Shown: one piece after another, positions 9,714 to 18,727 of the stretch
Numbering within the stretch: position 1 is the stretch's first letter
How the letters are laid out: each line of letters opens with the position of its first letter
Source: JASHPR01 sp963833885
Lineage (GTDB): Bacteria; Actinomycetota; Actinomycetes; Streptosporangiales; Streptosporangiaceae
Length of the DNA: 64,000 nucleotides
Assembly: GCA_963833885.1 (NCBI GenBank)
Contig: CAWHZU010000019.1
Coordinates: forward strand, 310,001 to 374,000
Direction: 5' to 3'
The notes under the pieces: generated by a model
Told to the model about the DNA's origin: nothing
Seen by the model: the letters and a program-made list of their open reading frames with translations, nothing else
Databases searched by the model: none
Position numbers and translations under genes: made by a program

Positions 9714-10511
9714 TCAGGCCACCACGTTGGGGCTGGGGCTGGCCGTCAGCGGGATGGCCGCGCGGACCCAGCCACCGAGCCGGTCCAGCAGGGCCGGCAT
9801 CTCGATCGCACCAGACTCGGCGTGGCCGAAGCCGGGCACGATCCACAGCTCCTTGGGTTCGTGGGCCGCCTGGTACAGCTGCCGCGCATGATCGACGGGG
9901 AAGTAGCCGTCCTGGTCGCCGTGCACGATCAGCAGCGGCGTGGGAGCTATCCGGGCCGCCGCGTCGGCGGGCGGCATCGGCACCGGATCCCACCGGCCCG
10001 AGCTGATCCTGGTGTGCAGCAGCGTCCGGGTCACCAGCCGGCCGAGCCGATGCTCCACCGCCCAGTGCACCTTGCGCATCGGCCTGGTGCCGCGGAAGTA
10101 CCACCGGCCTGGGCTGCTGACCGATACCACCGCATCGGCGCCGCCGATCAGGGCCGCATGCCGCAGCACGATCGACCCGCCCATCGAGAAACCCACCGTG
10201 GCGACCCGCTGGTAGCCGAGCTCGCGTGCGTAACGGAGCGCGATGTCGACGTCGTTGATCTCCTTGTCGCCCAGCGTGGACATCCCACCGGAGCGGCCGT
10301 GGCCGCGAAAGTCGAAGGTGATCACCCCGGTTCCCCCGCCGGACCTGTTCAGCCGGGTGGCCACCTTCCAGACCGCCCCGTGCTGCCAGTGCAGCGTGAA
10401 GCCGTGTGCCAGCACGATCGCCAGATCGTCCTGGCCGACCAGGTGAACGGCGTCGATAGCGACGCCGTCGTCGGTCACCAGCGTCCGCGCCTTAGGGATG
10501 GTCCGAGTCAT
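9714..10511 (-). CDS. alpha/beta-hydrolase
   Basis: A 265-residue soluble serine hydrolase. The nucleophile elbow is GFSMGGS, the acid lies in HGDQDGYF and the catalytic His in PGFGHAES, all in canonical order. The oxyanion region is the HGFTLHWQHG segment after the first strands. The ATG at 10511 has GGGAGT just upstream; the longer frame to 10550 has no better signal. It is convergent with the Lrp regulator (19 bp apart). The substrate is unknown: esterase, lactonase or C-C hydrolase activity are all possible. Confidence 0.87.
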   Translation of the reverse strand: MTRTIPKARTLVTDDGVAIDAVHLVGQDDLAIVLAHGFTLHWQHGAVWKVATRLNRSGGGTGVITFDFRGHGRSGGMSTLGDKEINDVDIALRYARELGYQRVATVGFSMGGSIVLRHAALIGGADAVVSVSSPGRWYFRGTRPMRKVHWAVEHRLGRLVTRTLLHTRISSGRWDPVPMPPADAAARIAPTPLLIVHGDQDGYFPVDHARQLYQAAHEPKELWIVPGFGHAESGAIEMPALLDRLGGWVRAAIPLTASPSPNVVA

Positions 10512-10701
10512 ACTCCCATTCTGCGCGCCGGAGGGGATGGTTGCCGCCATCCCACCATCCAGGCCGGGCTTCCGCCGGGCTAGCCGGCCCGCCTCTGGTG
10601 CGCGGCAGGCCGGTGCGGCAGGCTAGTGCGGCCAGGATCTTTCCGCCCATTGCGGGCCAGCCCGGCTGGCCTGCCCGTTCCTTGCCGACCGGAGGCACGT
10701 A

Positions 10702-11478
10702 ATGCCCGTGCTTGACCAACTCATCTCGGCCATCAGGTCTGGAGGCGTAGAGGTGATTGATCTCACCTCGCGCCTCGACTCATCGACCCCGGTGCTCAGG
10801 CTTCCCGAGCCGTTCGGGAACACCGTGTCCTTTGCCCTGCACGAGATCAGCAGGTACGACGAGCGTGGCCCGGCGTGGTACTGGAACGACATCACGACCG
10901 GCGAGCACACCGGCACCCACTTCGACGCGCCTGTGCACTGGGCCACCGGCCGGGACGGCGAGGACGTCTCCGAGGTGCCGGTCACCAGCCTGATCGCGCC
11001 CGCCGTGGTACTCGACTTCAGCGAGCAGGCCGCCGTGGATCCGGATTTCCTGCTGGACATCGACGACGTCAAGAAGTGGGAGGCGGAGCACGGCGCGCTG
11101 CCCGACGGCGGCTGGCTGCTGTACCGGACCGGCTGGGATGCACGGTCGCGGAGCCAGGAGGAATTCCTCAACGCCAACGAGACCGGCCCGCACACGCCGG
11201 GGATCTCGGTCCGGTGCGCACAGTGGCTGGCGAGCGACACCCCGCTGCTCGGGCTCGGGGTGGAGACCGTCGGCACGGACGCCGGCACCGCGCACTCGTT
11301 CGACCCGCCGTTCCCGTGCCACGCCAGCCTGCTCGGCGCCGGCAAGTACGGCCTCACCCAGCTGCAGAACCTGGCCACGCTGCCGGCCACCGGCGCGGTG
11401 GTCATCGCTGGCCCGCTGCCGATCATCGGCGGCTCCGGGAGCCCGTGCCGGGCCATCGCCCTTGTCGAGCGCTCGTGA
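10702..11478 (+). CDS. cyclase-family metal hydrolase (kynurenine-formamidase-like)
   Basis: A 258-residue cyclase/KynB-superfamily enzyme. The hallmark metal motif HTGTHFDAP occurs at about residues 70-78, and a second conserved region has HASLLGAGKYG. Members hydrolyse formamides or lactam-like bonds, or act in polyketide ring closure. It is followed with a one-base overlap by a ThDP-dependent enzyme, so the two form a two-gene operon and probably act on the same metabolite. The true substrate is not evident. Confidence 0.85.
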   Translation: MPVLDQLISAIRSGGVEVIDLTSRLDSSTPVLRLPEPFGNTVSFALHEISRYDERGPAWYWNDITTGEHTGTHFDAPVHWATGRDGEDVSEVPVTSLIAPAVVLDFSEQAAVDPDFLLDIDDVKKWEAEHGALPDGGWLLYRTGWDARSRSQEEFLNANETGPHTPGISVRCAQWLASDTPLLGLGVETVGTDAGTAHSFDPPFPCHASLLGAGKYGLTQLQNLATLPATGAVVIAGPLPIIGGSGSPCRAIALVERS

Positions 11479-13226
11479 TGCCTGACGCCGAGGTGGTGCC
11501 GGCAGGCCAGGGCACGCCGGCCGACCAGGGGACGCCGGCCGAAACGGCGCTGCCGGTCACCGAGGCGGTCGCAGAGGTGCTCACCCGGCTGGGCGCCGAC
11601 ACCGTGTTCGGCGTGGTAGGCAGCGGCAACTTCAAGGTCACCAACGCGCTGATCGCCCGCGGCGCGCGGTACGTGGCGGCGCGGCACGAAGGCGGCGCCG
11701 CGGTGATGGCCGACGCGTGGGCCCGGCTGACCGGCAGGCCGGGCCTGGTGTCCGTACACCAGGGCCCCGGGCTGACCAACGCGATGACCGGTATCACCGA
11801 GGCCGCCAAGAGCCGCACCCCGCTGGTCGTGCTCGCCGCCGACGTGGCCTCGGCCGCGGTCAGGTCCAACTTCCGTATCGACGTCGCGGCGCTGGCCAAG
11901 GCGGTGGGCGCGACAGCGTTCCGGCCGCGTTCCGCCGGGTTCGCGGTTGACGAGACCGCGCGCGCCTACCGGGTCGCGGCGACCGAGCGGCGCACCGTGG
12001 TCCTGGCGCTGCCGCTGGACGTGCAGGCCGGGGCGTGCACCATGCCGCCGATCGAGCCGCTCGCCCCCCGGCCCGCCGCTGCCGCATCGGCTGCGGCGGT
12101 CGGCTCGCTCGCCGACGCGCTGGCCAGGGCCAAGAGGCCGGTGTTCATCGCCGGGAGGGGGGCGCGCGTGGCCGGTGCGCGCGCCGATCTGGAGCGGCTC
12201 GCCGACCGGTGCGGTGCACTGCTTGCTACCTCGGCGGCAGCCAAGGGCCTGTTCCGCGGCAGCCCGTGGGACCTGGACGTAAGCGGTGGCTTCGCATCGC
12301 CGCTGGCGGCCGAGCTGATCCGGGAAGCCGACCTGGTCGTCGGCTGGGGCTGCTCGCTGAACATGTGGACGCTGCGGCACGGGAACCTGATCGGCCCGGA
12401 GGCGACCGTGGCCCAGGTCGACGACGACCCCTCGGCCCTGGGCGGGCACGTGCCGGTTGCGCTGGGCGTGACCGGCGACGTGGCGCTGACCGCGCGTGCC
12501 GTGGCGGACGCCCTCGGCGAGGCTCCAAGCGGAGACGTTCCCAGCGGCAAGGCCCCCAGCGGCCGGTCTGGCTATCGGTCGGCGGCGCTGCAGGACCGGA
12601 TCGCCGTGCAGGTCCGGTGGCGGGATGTGCCGTTTGAGGATGAGAGCACCGGCGACCGGATCGATCCGCGCACGCTGTCGATCGGCCTCGACGACCTGCT
12701 GCCCGCCGAGCGGATCGTGGCGGTGGACTCGGGCAACTTCATGGGCTATCCGAGCATGTACCTGAGCGTGCCGGATGCCGACGGGTTCTGCTTCACGCAG
12801 GCATACCAGTCGATCGGCCTCGGGCTGGCGTCGGCGATCGGTTCGGCGATCGCCCGGCCGGACCGGCTGACCGTCGCGGCACTCGGCGACGGCGGCGCGC
12901 TGATGGGGATCAGCGAGCTGGAGACCGTGGTCAGGCTCGGCCTGCCGATGGTCATCGTGGTCTACGACGACGACGCCTACGGCGCCGAGGTGCACCATTT
13001 CGGGCCGGACGGAGATCCGCTCGAGACCGTCCGCTTCCCTCCGGTCAAGATCGCGCGCATCGGGCGCGGGTTCGGCTGCCAGAGCGTCACCGTGCGCCGT
13101 CGCCGTGACCTGCGGGCGGTCAAGGCGTGGCTGGACGGACCCCAGGACGCACCGCTGCTGGTGCACGCCAAGGTCACCTCGGAGCACGGCTCGTGGTGGC
13201 TCGAGGAGGCCTTCCGCGGCCACTGA
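11478..13226 (+). CDS. thiamine-diphosphate-dependent enzyme (acetolactate synthase-like)
   Basis: A 582-residue three-domain ThDP enzyme: PYR domain with the cofactor-activating Glu in RHEGGAA, central DHS-like domain, and PP domain with the GDG motif (GDGGALMG). Such enzymes decarboxylate 2-oxo acids and may carboligate the product. The Mg-binding end of the GDG motif reads YDDDAYG instead of the usual NN, a variant that could still bind Mg. A low-complexity Gly/Pro/Ser linker (about residues 350-365) precedes the PP domain. ATG 11478 shares one base with the preceding stop. Candidate roles are a benzoylformate- or sulfopyruvate-decarboxylase-like reaction; none can be chosen. Confidence 0.87.
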   Translation: MPDAEVVPAGQGTPADQGTPAETALPVTEAVAEVLTRLGADTVFGVVGSGNFKVTNALIARGARYVAARHEGGAAVMADAWARLTGRPGLVSVHQGPGLTNAMTGITEAAKSRTPLVVLAADVASAAVRSNFRIDVAALAKAVGATAFRPRSAGFAVDETARAYRVAATERRTVVLALPLDVQAGACTMPPIEPLAPRPAAAASAAAVGSLADALARAKRPVFIAGRGARVAGARADLERLADRCGALLATSAAAKGLFRGSPWDLDVSGGFASPLAAELIREADLVVGWGCSLNMWTLRHGNLIGPEATVAQVDDDPSALGGHVPVALGVTGDVALTARAVADALGEAPSGDVPSGKAPSGRSGYRSAALQDRIAVQVRWRDVPFEDESTGDRIDPRTLSIGLDDLLPAERIVAVDSGNFMGYPSMYLSVPDADGFCFTQAYQSIGLGLASAIGSAIARPDRLTVAALGDGGALMGISELETVVRLGLPMVIVVYDDDAYGAEVHHFGPDGDPLETVRFPPVKIARIGRGFGCQSVTVRRRRDLRAVKAWLDGPQDAPLLVHAKVTSEHGSWWLEEAFRGH

Positions 13227-13256
13227 CCGGGCCAGACACTCCCCTGGACACCGTGC

Positions 13257-13290
13257 GGCCGGGTACCCGCCCGCCTGCGGGTACCCGGCC
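13257..13290. terminator. bidirectional terminator hairpin between convergent genes
   Basis: A perfect 13-bp inverted repeat (GGCCGGGTACCCG and its complement) with an 8-base loop lies between the ThDP-enzyme stop and the ammonium-transporter stop. There is no T-tract, as is usual for high-GC actinomycete terminators. Confidence 0.8.
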
Positions 13291-13345
13291 AGCCCGGTCG
13301 GCCGGGGCAGCCGATCCCGGCCGCTCGGTGTGGATCAAGCCATGG

Positions 13346-14749
13346 CTAGTGCTCCTCGGTGAGCACCTTCTGGTGATGGTGGCCGTCCGGGACCGGCTCG
13401 CCAGGGATCTCGGCGAACGCGGGCTCGGCGTCCGGCTCCTCGTTCGGGTAGGCCACCTCGCCGTGGAGCGCGATGTCGCCGGCCACCAGAACCTCGTCGG
13501 GCTCGCGAAGCTTCATGAACAGCCCGATGCCGCGCAGCAGCACGAACGTCACAAATCCGTCCCAGACGATCACCGTCCCCGCCGCGCCCGCCTGGATCAG
13601 CAGCTGCTTCGGGTGACCGTAGAACAGCCCGGCGGTGGTCACGTTCGAGGATTTGCCGATGCCCAGGTAGACGATCATCTTTGGGTCGGCGAGCAGGCCG
13701 ACCAGCAGGCCGCCGAACAGGCCGGCGAAGCCGTGTGTGTACACGACACCCAGGGCGTCGTCGACCTTGTTGAACGGCCAGACCTTCCGCGGCAGGTAGC
13801 CGAACAGGGCCCAGACCACGGCCGAGGTGAACACGCCGATGACGATCGCCCCGACGCCGTTCACGTAACCCGCGGCCGGGGTGATGCCGACCAGGCCGCA
13901 GATCATGCCGTTGACACCGCCAAGGAAGGTGGCCTTCTTCTCCTTGCCGAAGCCCATGTCCATGATGATCCAGGTCATCATCGCGCAGGCCGTGGCGAGG
14001 TTGGTGTTGACCACGGCAGCGGTGGCGTCTGCCCCGGCAAAGTAAGGGTCACCGCCGTTGAAGCCGTTCCAGCCCAGCCACAGGATCCCCGCACCGACGG
14101 CGACGAACAGCAGGTTGTTTGGCACCGCCTTCTCGCGGTCCCTGGCCAGCCTCGGCCCGACCACGGCCGCGGCGACGAAGCCGGAAACGCCGGCCGCCAG
14201 GTGGATCACATAGCCGCCGGAGAAGTCGAGCGCGCCCTTCTGCGCCCAGAAGCCGCCGCCCCACAGCATGAACGCGTTGACCGCGTAGGCGAACGTGATC
14301 CACAGCGGCACGAAGATCAGCCAGACCTTGAACTTGATCCGGCCGATGACGCTGCCGATGAACAGGATTGGCGTGATCGCCGCGAACACGAACTGGAAGT
14401 AGACGAGAGATCCCTCGGGGAACCTGAACTTCGGCATCAGCCCGTTGAGCAACGGGATGCTCGCCTGTGCCTGTTCACCGCCCGAGCCGACGACCGTGTC
14501 CGGCCTGCCGACAAAGGATGAGATCCACGGGGTACCGAAACCCATCTTGAATGCCCACAGCACCCACACGATGAGCGTCAGGCAGAACGCGGTGAAGACC
14601 ATCAGCATCGTGTTGACTGCCCACTTGCGCTGGACTATTCCGCCGTAGAGAACGGCGAGCGCAGGGATGCTCATCAGGCCGACGAGCGTCGCCGCCGTCA
14701 TCTGCCAGGCATTATCGCCTGAACTGAGCCAGCTTGCGTAGGGATCCAA
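13346..14749 (-). CDS. amt: ammonium transporter Amt
   Basis: An 11-helix Amt/MEP/Rh channel of 467 residues for NH4+/NH3 uptake. The twin pore histidines are at about 183 (GGYVIHLAAG) and 339 (YTHGFAGLFGG). The cytoplasmic C-terminal tail is long and ends in a His-rich stretch (DGHHHQK). No glnK or glnD gene follows, unlike the usual actinomycete amtB-glnK-glnD operon, so this is probably a second, orphan Amt. A GlnR-like box lies 90-115 bp upstream of the start, which implies nitrogen-starvation control. Confidence 0.95.
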   Translation of the reverse strand: MDPYASWLSSGDNAWQMTAATLVGLMSIPALAVLYGGIVQRKWAVNTMLMVFTAFCLTLIVWVLWAFKMGFGTPWISSFVGRPDTVVGSGGEQAQASIPLLNGLMPKFRFPEGSLVYFQFVFAAITPILFIGSVIGRIKFKVWLIFVPLWITFAYAVNAFMLWGGGFWAQKGALDFSGGYVIHLAAGVSGFVAAAVVGPRLARDREKAVPNNLLFVAVGAGILWLGWNGFNGGDPYFAGADATAAVVNTNLATACAMMTWIIMDMGFGKEKKATFLGGVNGMICGLVGITPAAGYVNGVGAIVIGVFTSAVVWALFGYLPRKVWPFNKVDDALGVVYTHGFAGLFGGLLVGLLADPKMIVYLGIGKSSNVTTAGLFYGHPKQLLIQAGAAGTVIVWDGFVTFVLLRGIGLFMKLREPDEVLVAGDIALHGEVAYPNEEPDAEPAFAEIPGEPVPDGHHHQKVLTEEH

Positions 14750-14837
14750 TACTGCCTCCAGAGCCTCGCTCGGTACGCCCCACCTGGGCAGGCCGCAGCC
14801 GTCGGTCAGGTGCTGTATCCATGTGTCCCATAACGTG

Positions 14838-14864
14838 GTTTCACTGGCGTTTCCCGTTTGTTAC
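14838..14864 (-). promoter_or_regulatory. GlnR-like box upstream of amt
   Basis: Read on the minus strand, toward amt, the bases are GTAAC, six bases, GAAAC, six bases, GAAAC. The first two blocks match the known actinomycete GlnR half-site GTnAC-n6-GAAAC exactly; the third keeps the 11-bp phase. The fourth position is degenerate. The box lies 90-115 bp before the amt start, a suitable place for an activator. Confidence 0.65.
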
Positions 14865-14993
14865 GCGCCTGCGACACACGCGGCCCGCGAAGCGGCCTTT
14901 TGTTTCGCCGACGTTTCCTGGCGGCCCAGCCGCGCGATCGCGGCGGCGTTTGTGCAAGCAACACCGCGTTCGCGCGGGAAAGCAATGCTTCTT

Positions 14994-15013
14994 ATTACGG
15001 TCGCCGCCGTAAT
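14994..15013. promoter_or_regulatory. palindrome ATTACGG-n6-CCGTAAT
   Basis: A perfect 7-6-7 inverted repeat in the long space between divergent amt and lacI (14750-15576). It has the size of a dimeric-regulator operator. I do not recognise the regulator. The rest of this space shows no credible coding frame. Confidence 0.5.
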
Positions 15014-15059
15014 ACAACGGCAGCCCGACCGCTTCGCCCAGGAGTCCCGACCGCTCCAC

Positions 15060-15089
15060 CCAACAGCGTTGTGGGCCCCACGCTGTTGG
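15060..15089. terminator. terminator-like hairpin in the amt-lacI gap
   Basis: A 10-bp inverted repeat (CCAACAGCGT and its complement ACGCTGTTGG) with a 10-base loop. Both flanking genes are transcribed outward, so a terminator here has no annotated gene to end. It may end a small RNA or a short leader starting near the ATTACGG palindrome. Confidence 0.45.
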
Positions 15090-15466
15090 AGGAACCTCAG
15101 CACGGCCACCACGACCGCCTTGACCCCGCACGCCGCGCGCAGGGTTTCGGGGGCGCCCGGACAGCCGGCCCGGGCGGCTGGCGGCCGGCCCGGAGGGCGG
15201 CTGGAACGCGCCGCCGCCGCCCGCTCCGCCCAGCCAACGACAGCGACGAGCCGGCCCGGGCGTCCTAGCAGCAGCGCCGAGCCGGCGACACCACAGGCGC
15301 TTCCCCGTGAGGGCCCACACTGGGGGACAAGATGCCGGTCATGTGGCTAGCTACCCGGGGTTACGCGGGATGTACGGCTTAATACCTCTGTCACGTTCCG
15401 GTAACAGTGTTGAGACCCGCCCTTGAGCGCTGGGCAGCGAAGGACTTACGCTCCTGCCATCCCGCT

Positions 15467-15482
15467 CGGTAAGCGCTTTCCC
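15467..15482. promoter_or_regulatory. LacI-type operator O1 (imperfect)
   Basis: CGGTAAGCGCTTTCCC shares the core GGTAAGCGCTT with the perfect palindrome 64 bp downstream. The central CG step is typical of LacI/GalR-family operators. It is a probable second site for looping or cooperative binding by the adjacent regulator. Confidence 0.65.
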
Positions 15483-15530
15483 TCCGAGTGCCAAAGCGAA
15501 CTGACAGCCAGGGACCGGCCGCCAGCCGCT

Positions 15531-15548
15531 CTGGTAAGCGCTTACCAG
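15531..15548. promoter_or_regulatory. LacI-type operator O2 (perfect 18-bp palindrome)
   Basis: CTGGTAAGCGCTTACCAG is a perfect 18-bp palindrome 28 bp before the lacI-family start. It carries the central GCGC seen in CebR/CelR-type operators of actinomycete beta-glucoside regulators. Autoregulation, and control of the downstream transporter operon, are the obvious reading. Confidence 0.8.
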
Positions 15549-15576
15549 CGGGGGCAAGCCGTACGGAAGGAGCACG

Positions 15577-16674
15577 GTGGCCGACATGCCTGACGTGGCC
15601 CAGACACCGCCCACGATCTATGACGTGGCACGGGTGGCCGGGGTGTCGATCGCGTCGGTGTCGCGGGTGCTCAACGGCCGCCGCAACCCGCGCGAGGAGA
15701 CCAGGGAGCGGGTGCTGCAGGCGGTCGCGGAGCTCGGGTTCGTCCCGGACGGGGCGGCGCGGGCGCTGAGCGGCAGGATCAAGGAGGTCGTCGGCGTCGT
15801 GATCCGGCGGGTCCGCTGGACCACGACCAGCGACGGCGGCTTCGCCGAGGAGGACGAGAGCCTGCAGTTCACCGACGTGCTGAACCGGGGCATCGAGCTC
15901 GCGGCCCAGCGCCGGGGCTTCAACCTCCTGGTCAGCTCCGTCGACGCCGAGGACCACGACGTCAGCAGGCGGCTGCTCGCCCTGGCCAGGAAGAGTGACG
16001 GGCTGATCCTGCACGACCGGGTGCTCGAGCCGGACCAGCTCGACGAGCTGGCCCGGCGGGTGCCGATCGTCACGCTGGCCAACGTGGCCACGAGGACCAC
16101 GACCAACGTGCACAGCGACAACATCTCGGGCATGCAGGCCCTGGCCGTGCATCTGCTGGCCGACCACGGCTATCGCAGCATCGGGTACCTCGCCGGCCTC
16201 GCCGACAGCCCGGACAGCCTGGCCCGGCGGGAGACGCTGGCGGCGGAGGCCGCCGTGGCGGGCGCGCTGCTGATGGCCGGGCCGGAGTGGCAGGGCAACT
16301 ACTACGCAACCGGCGGCGCGCGGGTGATCGAGCAGCTGCTCGCCGACGGGGCGACGCTGCCGCGGGCGATCGCCTGCGCCAACGACCAGACGGCGCTCGG
16401 CGTCATGTACGCGCTCGCGCAGCACGGCATCGACGTGCCCGGGGAAGTGGCGGTCGCCGGCTTCGACGACATCCCGATGGCGCGGCACCTGCGGCCCCAG
16501 CTCACCACCGTGCGCCAGCCAATCCAGGAGATCGGCACGTGCGCGTTCGACGTGCTGCACTCGATGATCAGCGGCGGGGCGCCCGCCGCACGCGACGTGC
16601 TGCTGCCCACCAGGCTCGTCGTCAGGGCGAGCTGTGGATGCCCGACAATCTCGCCCGCGCGGCGACTGCCCTGA
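15577..16674 (+). CDS. LacI-family transcriptional regulator of the sugar-uptake locus
   Basis: This 365-residue repressor has an N-terminal LacI HTH (about residues 12-33, TIYDVARVAGVS) with the hinge region following, then a periplasmic-binding-protein-like sugar-sensing domain that ends in GFDDIPMARHLRPQLTTV. GTG 15577 has GGAAGGAG five bases upstream. Two matching operators lie in front of it. Fourteen bases separate its stop from the first permease, so it heads the operon that imports and cleaves an oligosaccharide; the inducer is probably a beta-glucoside or its transport product (inference from the GH3 gene). Confidence 0.9.
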   Translation: MADMPDVAQTPPTIYDVARVAGVSIASVSRVLNGRRNPREETRERVLQAVAELGFVPDGAARALSGRIKEVVGVVIRRVRWTTTSDGGFAEEDESLQFTDVLNRGIELAAQRRGFNLLVSSVDAEDHDVSRRLLALARKSDGLILHDRVLEPDQLDELARRVPIVTLANVATRTTTNVHSDNISGMQALAVHLLADHGYRSIGYLAGLADSPDSLARRETLAAEAAVAGALLMAGPEWQGNYYATGGARVIEQLLADGATLPRAIACANDQTALGVMYALAQHGIDVPGEVAVAGFDDIPMARHLRPQLTTVRQPIQEIGTCAFDVLHSMISGGAPAARDVLLPTRLVVRASCGCPTISPARRLP

Positions 16675-16687
16675 ACCGGAGCCGACT

Positions 16688-17668
16688 GTGTACGTGATCA
16701 GCCGCAGGATCGGGTTCTACATCCTCACCGCGATCGCGGCCGTCACCGTCGACTTCTTCATCCCGCGGGTGATGCCGGGCAATCCGGTCAGCGCCGTGCT
16801 CGCCAAGATGCAGGGAACGGTGATCACCAAGCAGACGCTGAGCGCCCTGGCAGCCGAGTTCGGCTCCAACACCCGCGAGGGCCTGTGGGGCCAGTACCTG
16901 CACTACTGGAACGACATCCTGCACGGCAACCTGGGCATCTCGACCAGCAACGGGATGGTGCCGGTGACCACGGTGATCCGCGGCGCGCTGCCGTGGACGC
17001 TCGGCCTGGTCGGCACGGCGACCGTGCTGAGCTTCATCCTCGGCACGCTGCTCGGCGTGCTGGTGGCCTGGAAGCGCGGGAGCTGGCTGGACGCCCTGCT
17101 GCCGGCCACGACCTTCTTCCAGGCGGCACCGTACTTCTTCCTCGCGTTCCTCGCGATCGACCTGTTCGCCCTCAAGCTCGGCTGGTTCCCGGCCGGCAGC
17201 GCCCGCAACACCCTCGACTTTCCCGCCCTCGACTGGACGTACATCAGCGACGTGCTCGACCACGCGATCCTGCCCGCCCTGACGATCGTGGTCGCCTCGG
17301 CAGCGGGCTGGATCGTCGGCATGCGCAACGTGATGATCACCACGATGGACGAGGATTACGTGCTGGTCGCGCAGGCCAAGGGCCTGCCGAAGTCCAGGGT
17401 GATCTGGTACGCCGCCCGTAACGCGATCCTGCCGAGCATCTCTGGCTTCTCGCTGGCGATCGGGTTCGTGGTGTCCGGCGCGCTGCTGACCGAGATCGTG
17501 TTCAGCTACCCGGGCCTGGGCTTCATCCTGCTCAACGCGGTGCAGGAGGCCGACTACGCGCTGCTCCAGGGGGTCTTCCTGGTGATCACCATGGCCGTGC
17601 TGGTGGCGAACCTGGCCGCCGACTTCGTCTACGTGTTCCTCGATCCGCGCACCCGGCAGGAGGCCTGA
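16688..17668 (+). CDS. Opp/Dpp-type ABC transporter permease (DppB-like)
   Basis: A 326-residue inner-membrane permease with six predicted helices and the binding-protein-dependent EAA loop (LVAQAKGLPKSRVIWYAARN). GTG 16688 is used: GGAG lies six bases upstream and the protein then begins with the family N-terminus MYVISRRIGFYI. The frame upstream overlaps the regulator. With the next gene it forms the channel of a peptide/nickel-family importer, a class that also carries cello- and other oligosaccharides in Thermotoga and archaea. Confidence 0.9.
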   Translation: MYVISRRIGFYILTAIAAVTVDFFIPRVMPGNPVSAVLAKMQGTVITKQTLSALAAEFGSNTREGLWGQYLHYWNDILHGNLGISTSNGMVPVTTVIRGALPWTLGLVGTATVLSFILGTLLGVLVAWKRGSWLDALLPATTFFQAAPYFFLAFLAIDLFALKLGWFPAGSARNTLDFPALDWTYISDVLDHAILPALTIVVASAAGWIVGMRNVMITTMDEDYVLVAQAKGLPKSRVIWYAARNAILPSISGFSLAIGFVVSGALLTEIVFSYPGLGFILLNAVQEADYALLQGVFLVITMAVLVANLAADFVYVFLDPRTRQEA

Positions 17669-17671
17669 GCG

Positions 17672-18727
17672 ATGGCCATCGGCAGCAGCACGCACCTGGG
17701 CACCGCACAGGCGGGCGAGGACGGCCCTCTCCCGGCCGGCGCAGCGCCAGGCCGGTCGCGGCTACGGCTGCCCTCCTCGCCCAAGGTGCTGATCGGGCTC
17801 GGCATGCTGATCCTGTTCGTCGTTCTGGCCGTGGTCGGGCAGTGGATCGCGCCCTACAACCCCGCCAGGACGTTCTCCACCACGGCCAGCTTCCCGCAGC
17901 CGCCGTCCCTGGCCCACCTGCTCGGCACCACCCAGCAGCAGCAGGACGTGCTCTCCCAGCTGCTGGCCGGGGGCCGGAGCACGGTGCTGATCGCGTTCGT
18001 GGCCGGGCTGGTCGCCACCGTGCTGTCGGTCGTGGTCGGCGTGACGGCCGGCTATGTCGGTGGCCTGTCCGACGACCTGCTGTCGATGCTCGCGAACTTC
18101 TTCCTGGTCATGCCGGCGCTGCCGCTGCTGATCGTGATCTTCGGCTTCCTTCCTTCCTCCCAGGGCAGCGACGACCTGCTGATCGGGCTGATCATCGCGG
18201 TCACCGGCTGGGCCTGGGGCGCCCGGGTGCTCCGGGCACAGACGCTGTCACTGCGGCGGCGGGACTACGTGGAGTCGGCGCGGATCATCGGCGAGCGCAG
18301 CTGGCGAATCATCGGCTTCGAGATCCTGCCCAACCTGATCCCGATCGTGGCTTCGTCGTTCCTGTTCACCGTGCTCTATGGCGTCGGCACGTACACCGCG
18401 CTGGCGTTCCTGGGCCTGGTCAACCCCAACCACCTGAGCTGGGGCGGGATGCTGTTCTACGCGCAGGTCGCCGGTGCCCAGCAGAGTGGCTACTGGTGGC
18501 TGTTCATCCCGCCGGGTCTCGCCGTGGCCCTGCTCGGCACCTCGCTGGCGCTGCTGAACTTCGGGATCGACGAGTTCATCAACCCGCGGCTGCGCGTCGC
18601 CGGGCTTACCAGGCGCCGCGCCCGGCGCGCCGGGGTGACCGGTGCGGTCCGCCTGCCCAGGCGGTTCGTGCTCGGCGTGACCCCGGTGGTCAGCGCGGGG
18701 AGCCGACCGGGCGGGAACCCGCGGTGA
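17672..18727 (+). CDS. Opp/Dpp-type ABC transporter permease (DppC-like)
   Basis: A 351-residue second permease subunit: an N-terminal helix after a cytoplasmic Arg-rich leader, an OppC N-terminal region (WIAPYNPARTF), then the BPD transport domain with an EAA loop (SARIIGERSWRIIGFEILPN). A 40-residue Arg/Gly-rich tail extends beyond the usual end. It starts three bases after dppB and its stop overlaps the ATPase start (GTGA), so the four transporter genes are translationally coupled. Confidence 0.9.
   Translation: MAIGSSTHLGTAQAGEDGPLPAGAAPGRSRLRLPSSPKVLIGLGMLILFVVLAVVGQWIAPYNPARTFSTTASFPQPPSLAHLLGTTQQQQDVLSQLLAGGRSTVLIAFVAGLVATVLSVVVGVTAGYVGGLSDDLLSMLANFFLVMPALPLLIVIFGFLPSSQGSDDLLIGLIIAVTGWAWGARVLRAQTLSLRRRDYVESARIIGERSWRIIGFEILPNLIPIVASSFLFTVLYGVGTYTALAFLGLVNPNHLSWGGMLFYAQVAGAQQSGYWWLFIPPGLAVALLGTSLALLNFGIDEFINPRLRVAGLTRRRARRAGVTGAVRLPRRFVLGVTPVVSAGSRPGGNPR

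Noticed and set aside
10875..11477. N-terminal extension of the ThDP enzyme across the cyclase gene (783 residues)
   Set aside because: The ThDP fold starts after ATG 11478; the upstream part is an out-of-frame reading of the cyclase gene.
10623..13223. 866-residue minus-strand frame opposite the cyclase and ThDP genes
   Set aside because: A GC-codon shadow of two well-supported plus-strand genes.
14823..15350. 175-residue plus frame in the amt-lacI gap
   Set aside because: Ala/Arg/Pro low-complexity text with no domain, overlapping the GlnR box and hairpins.
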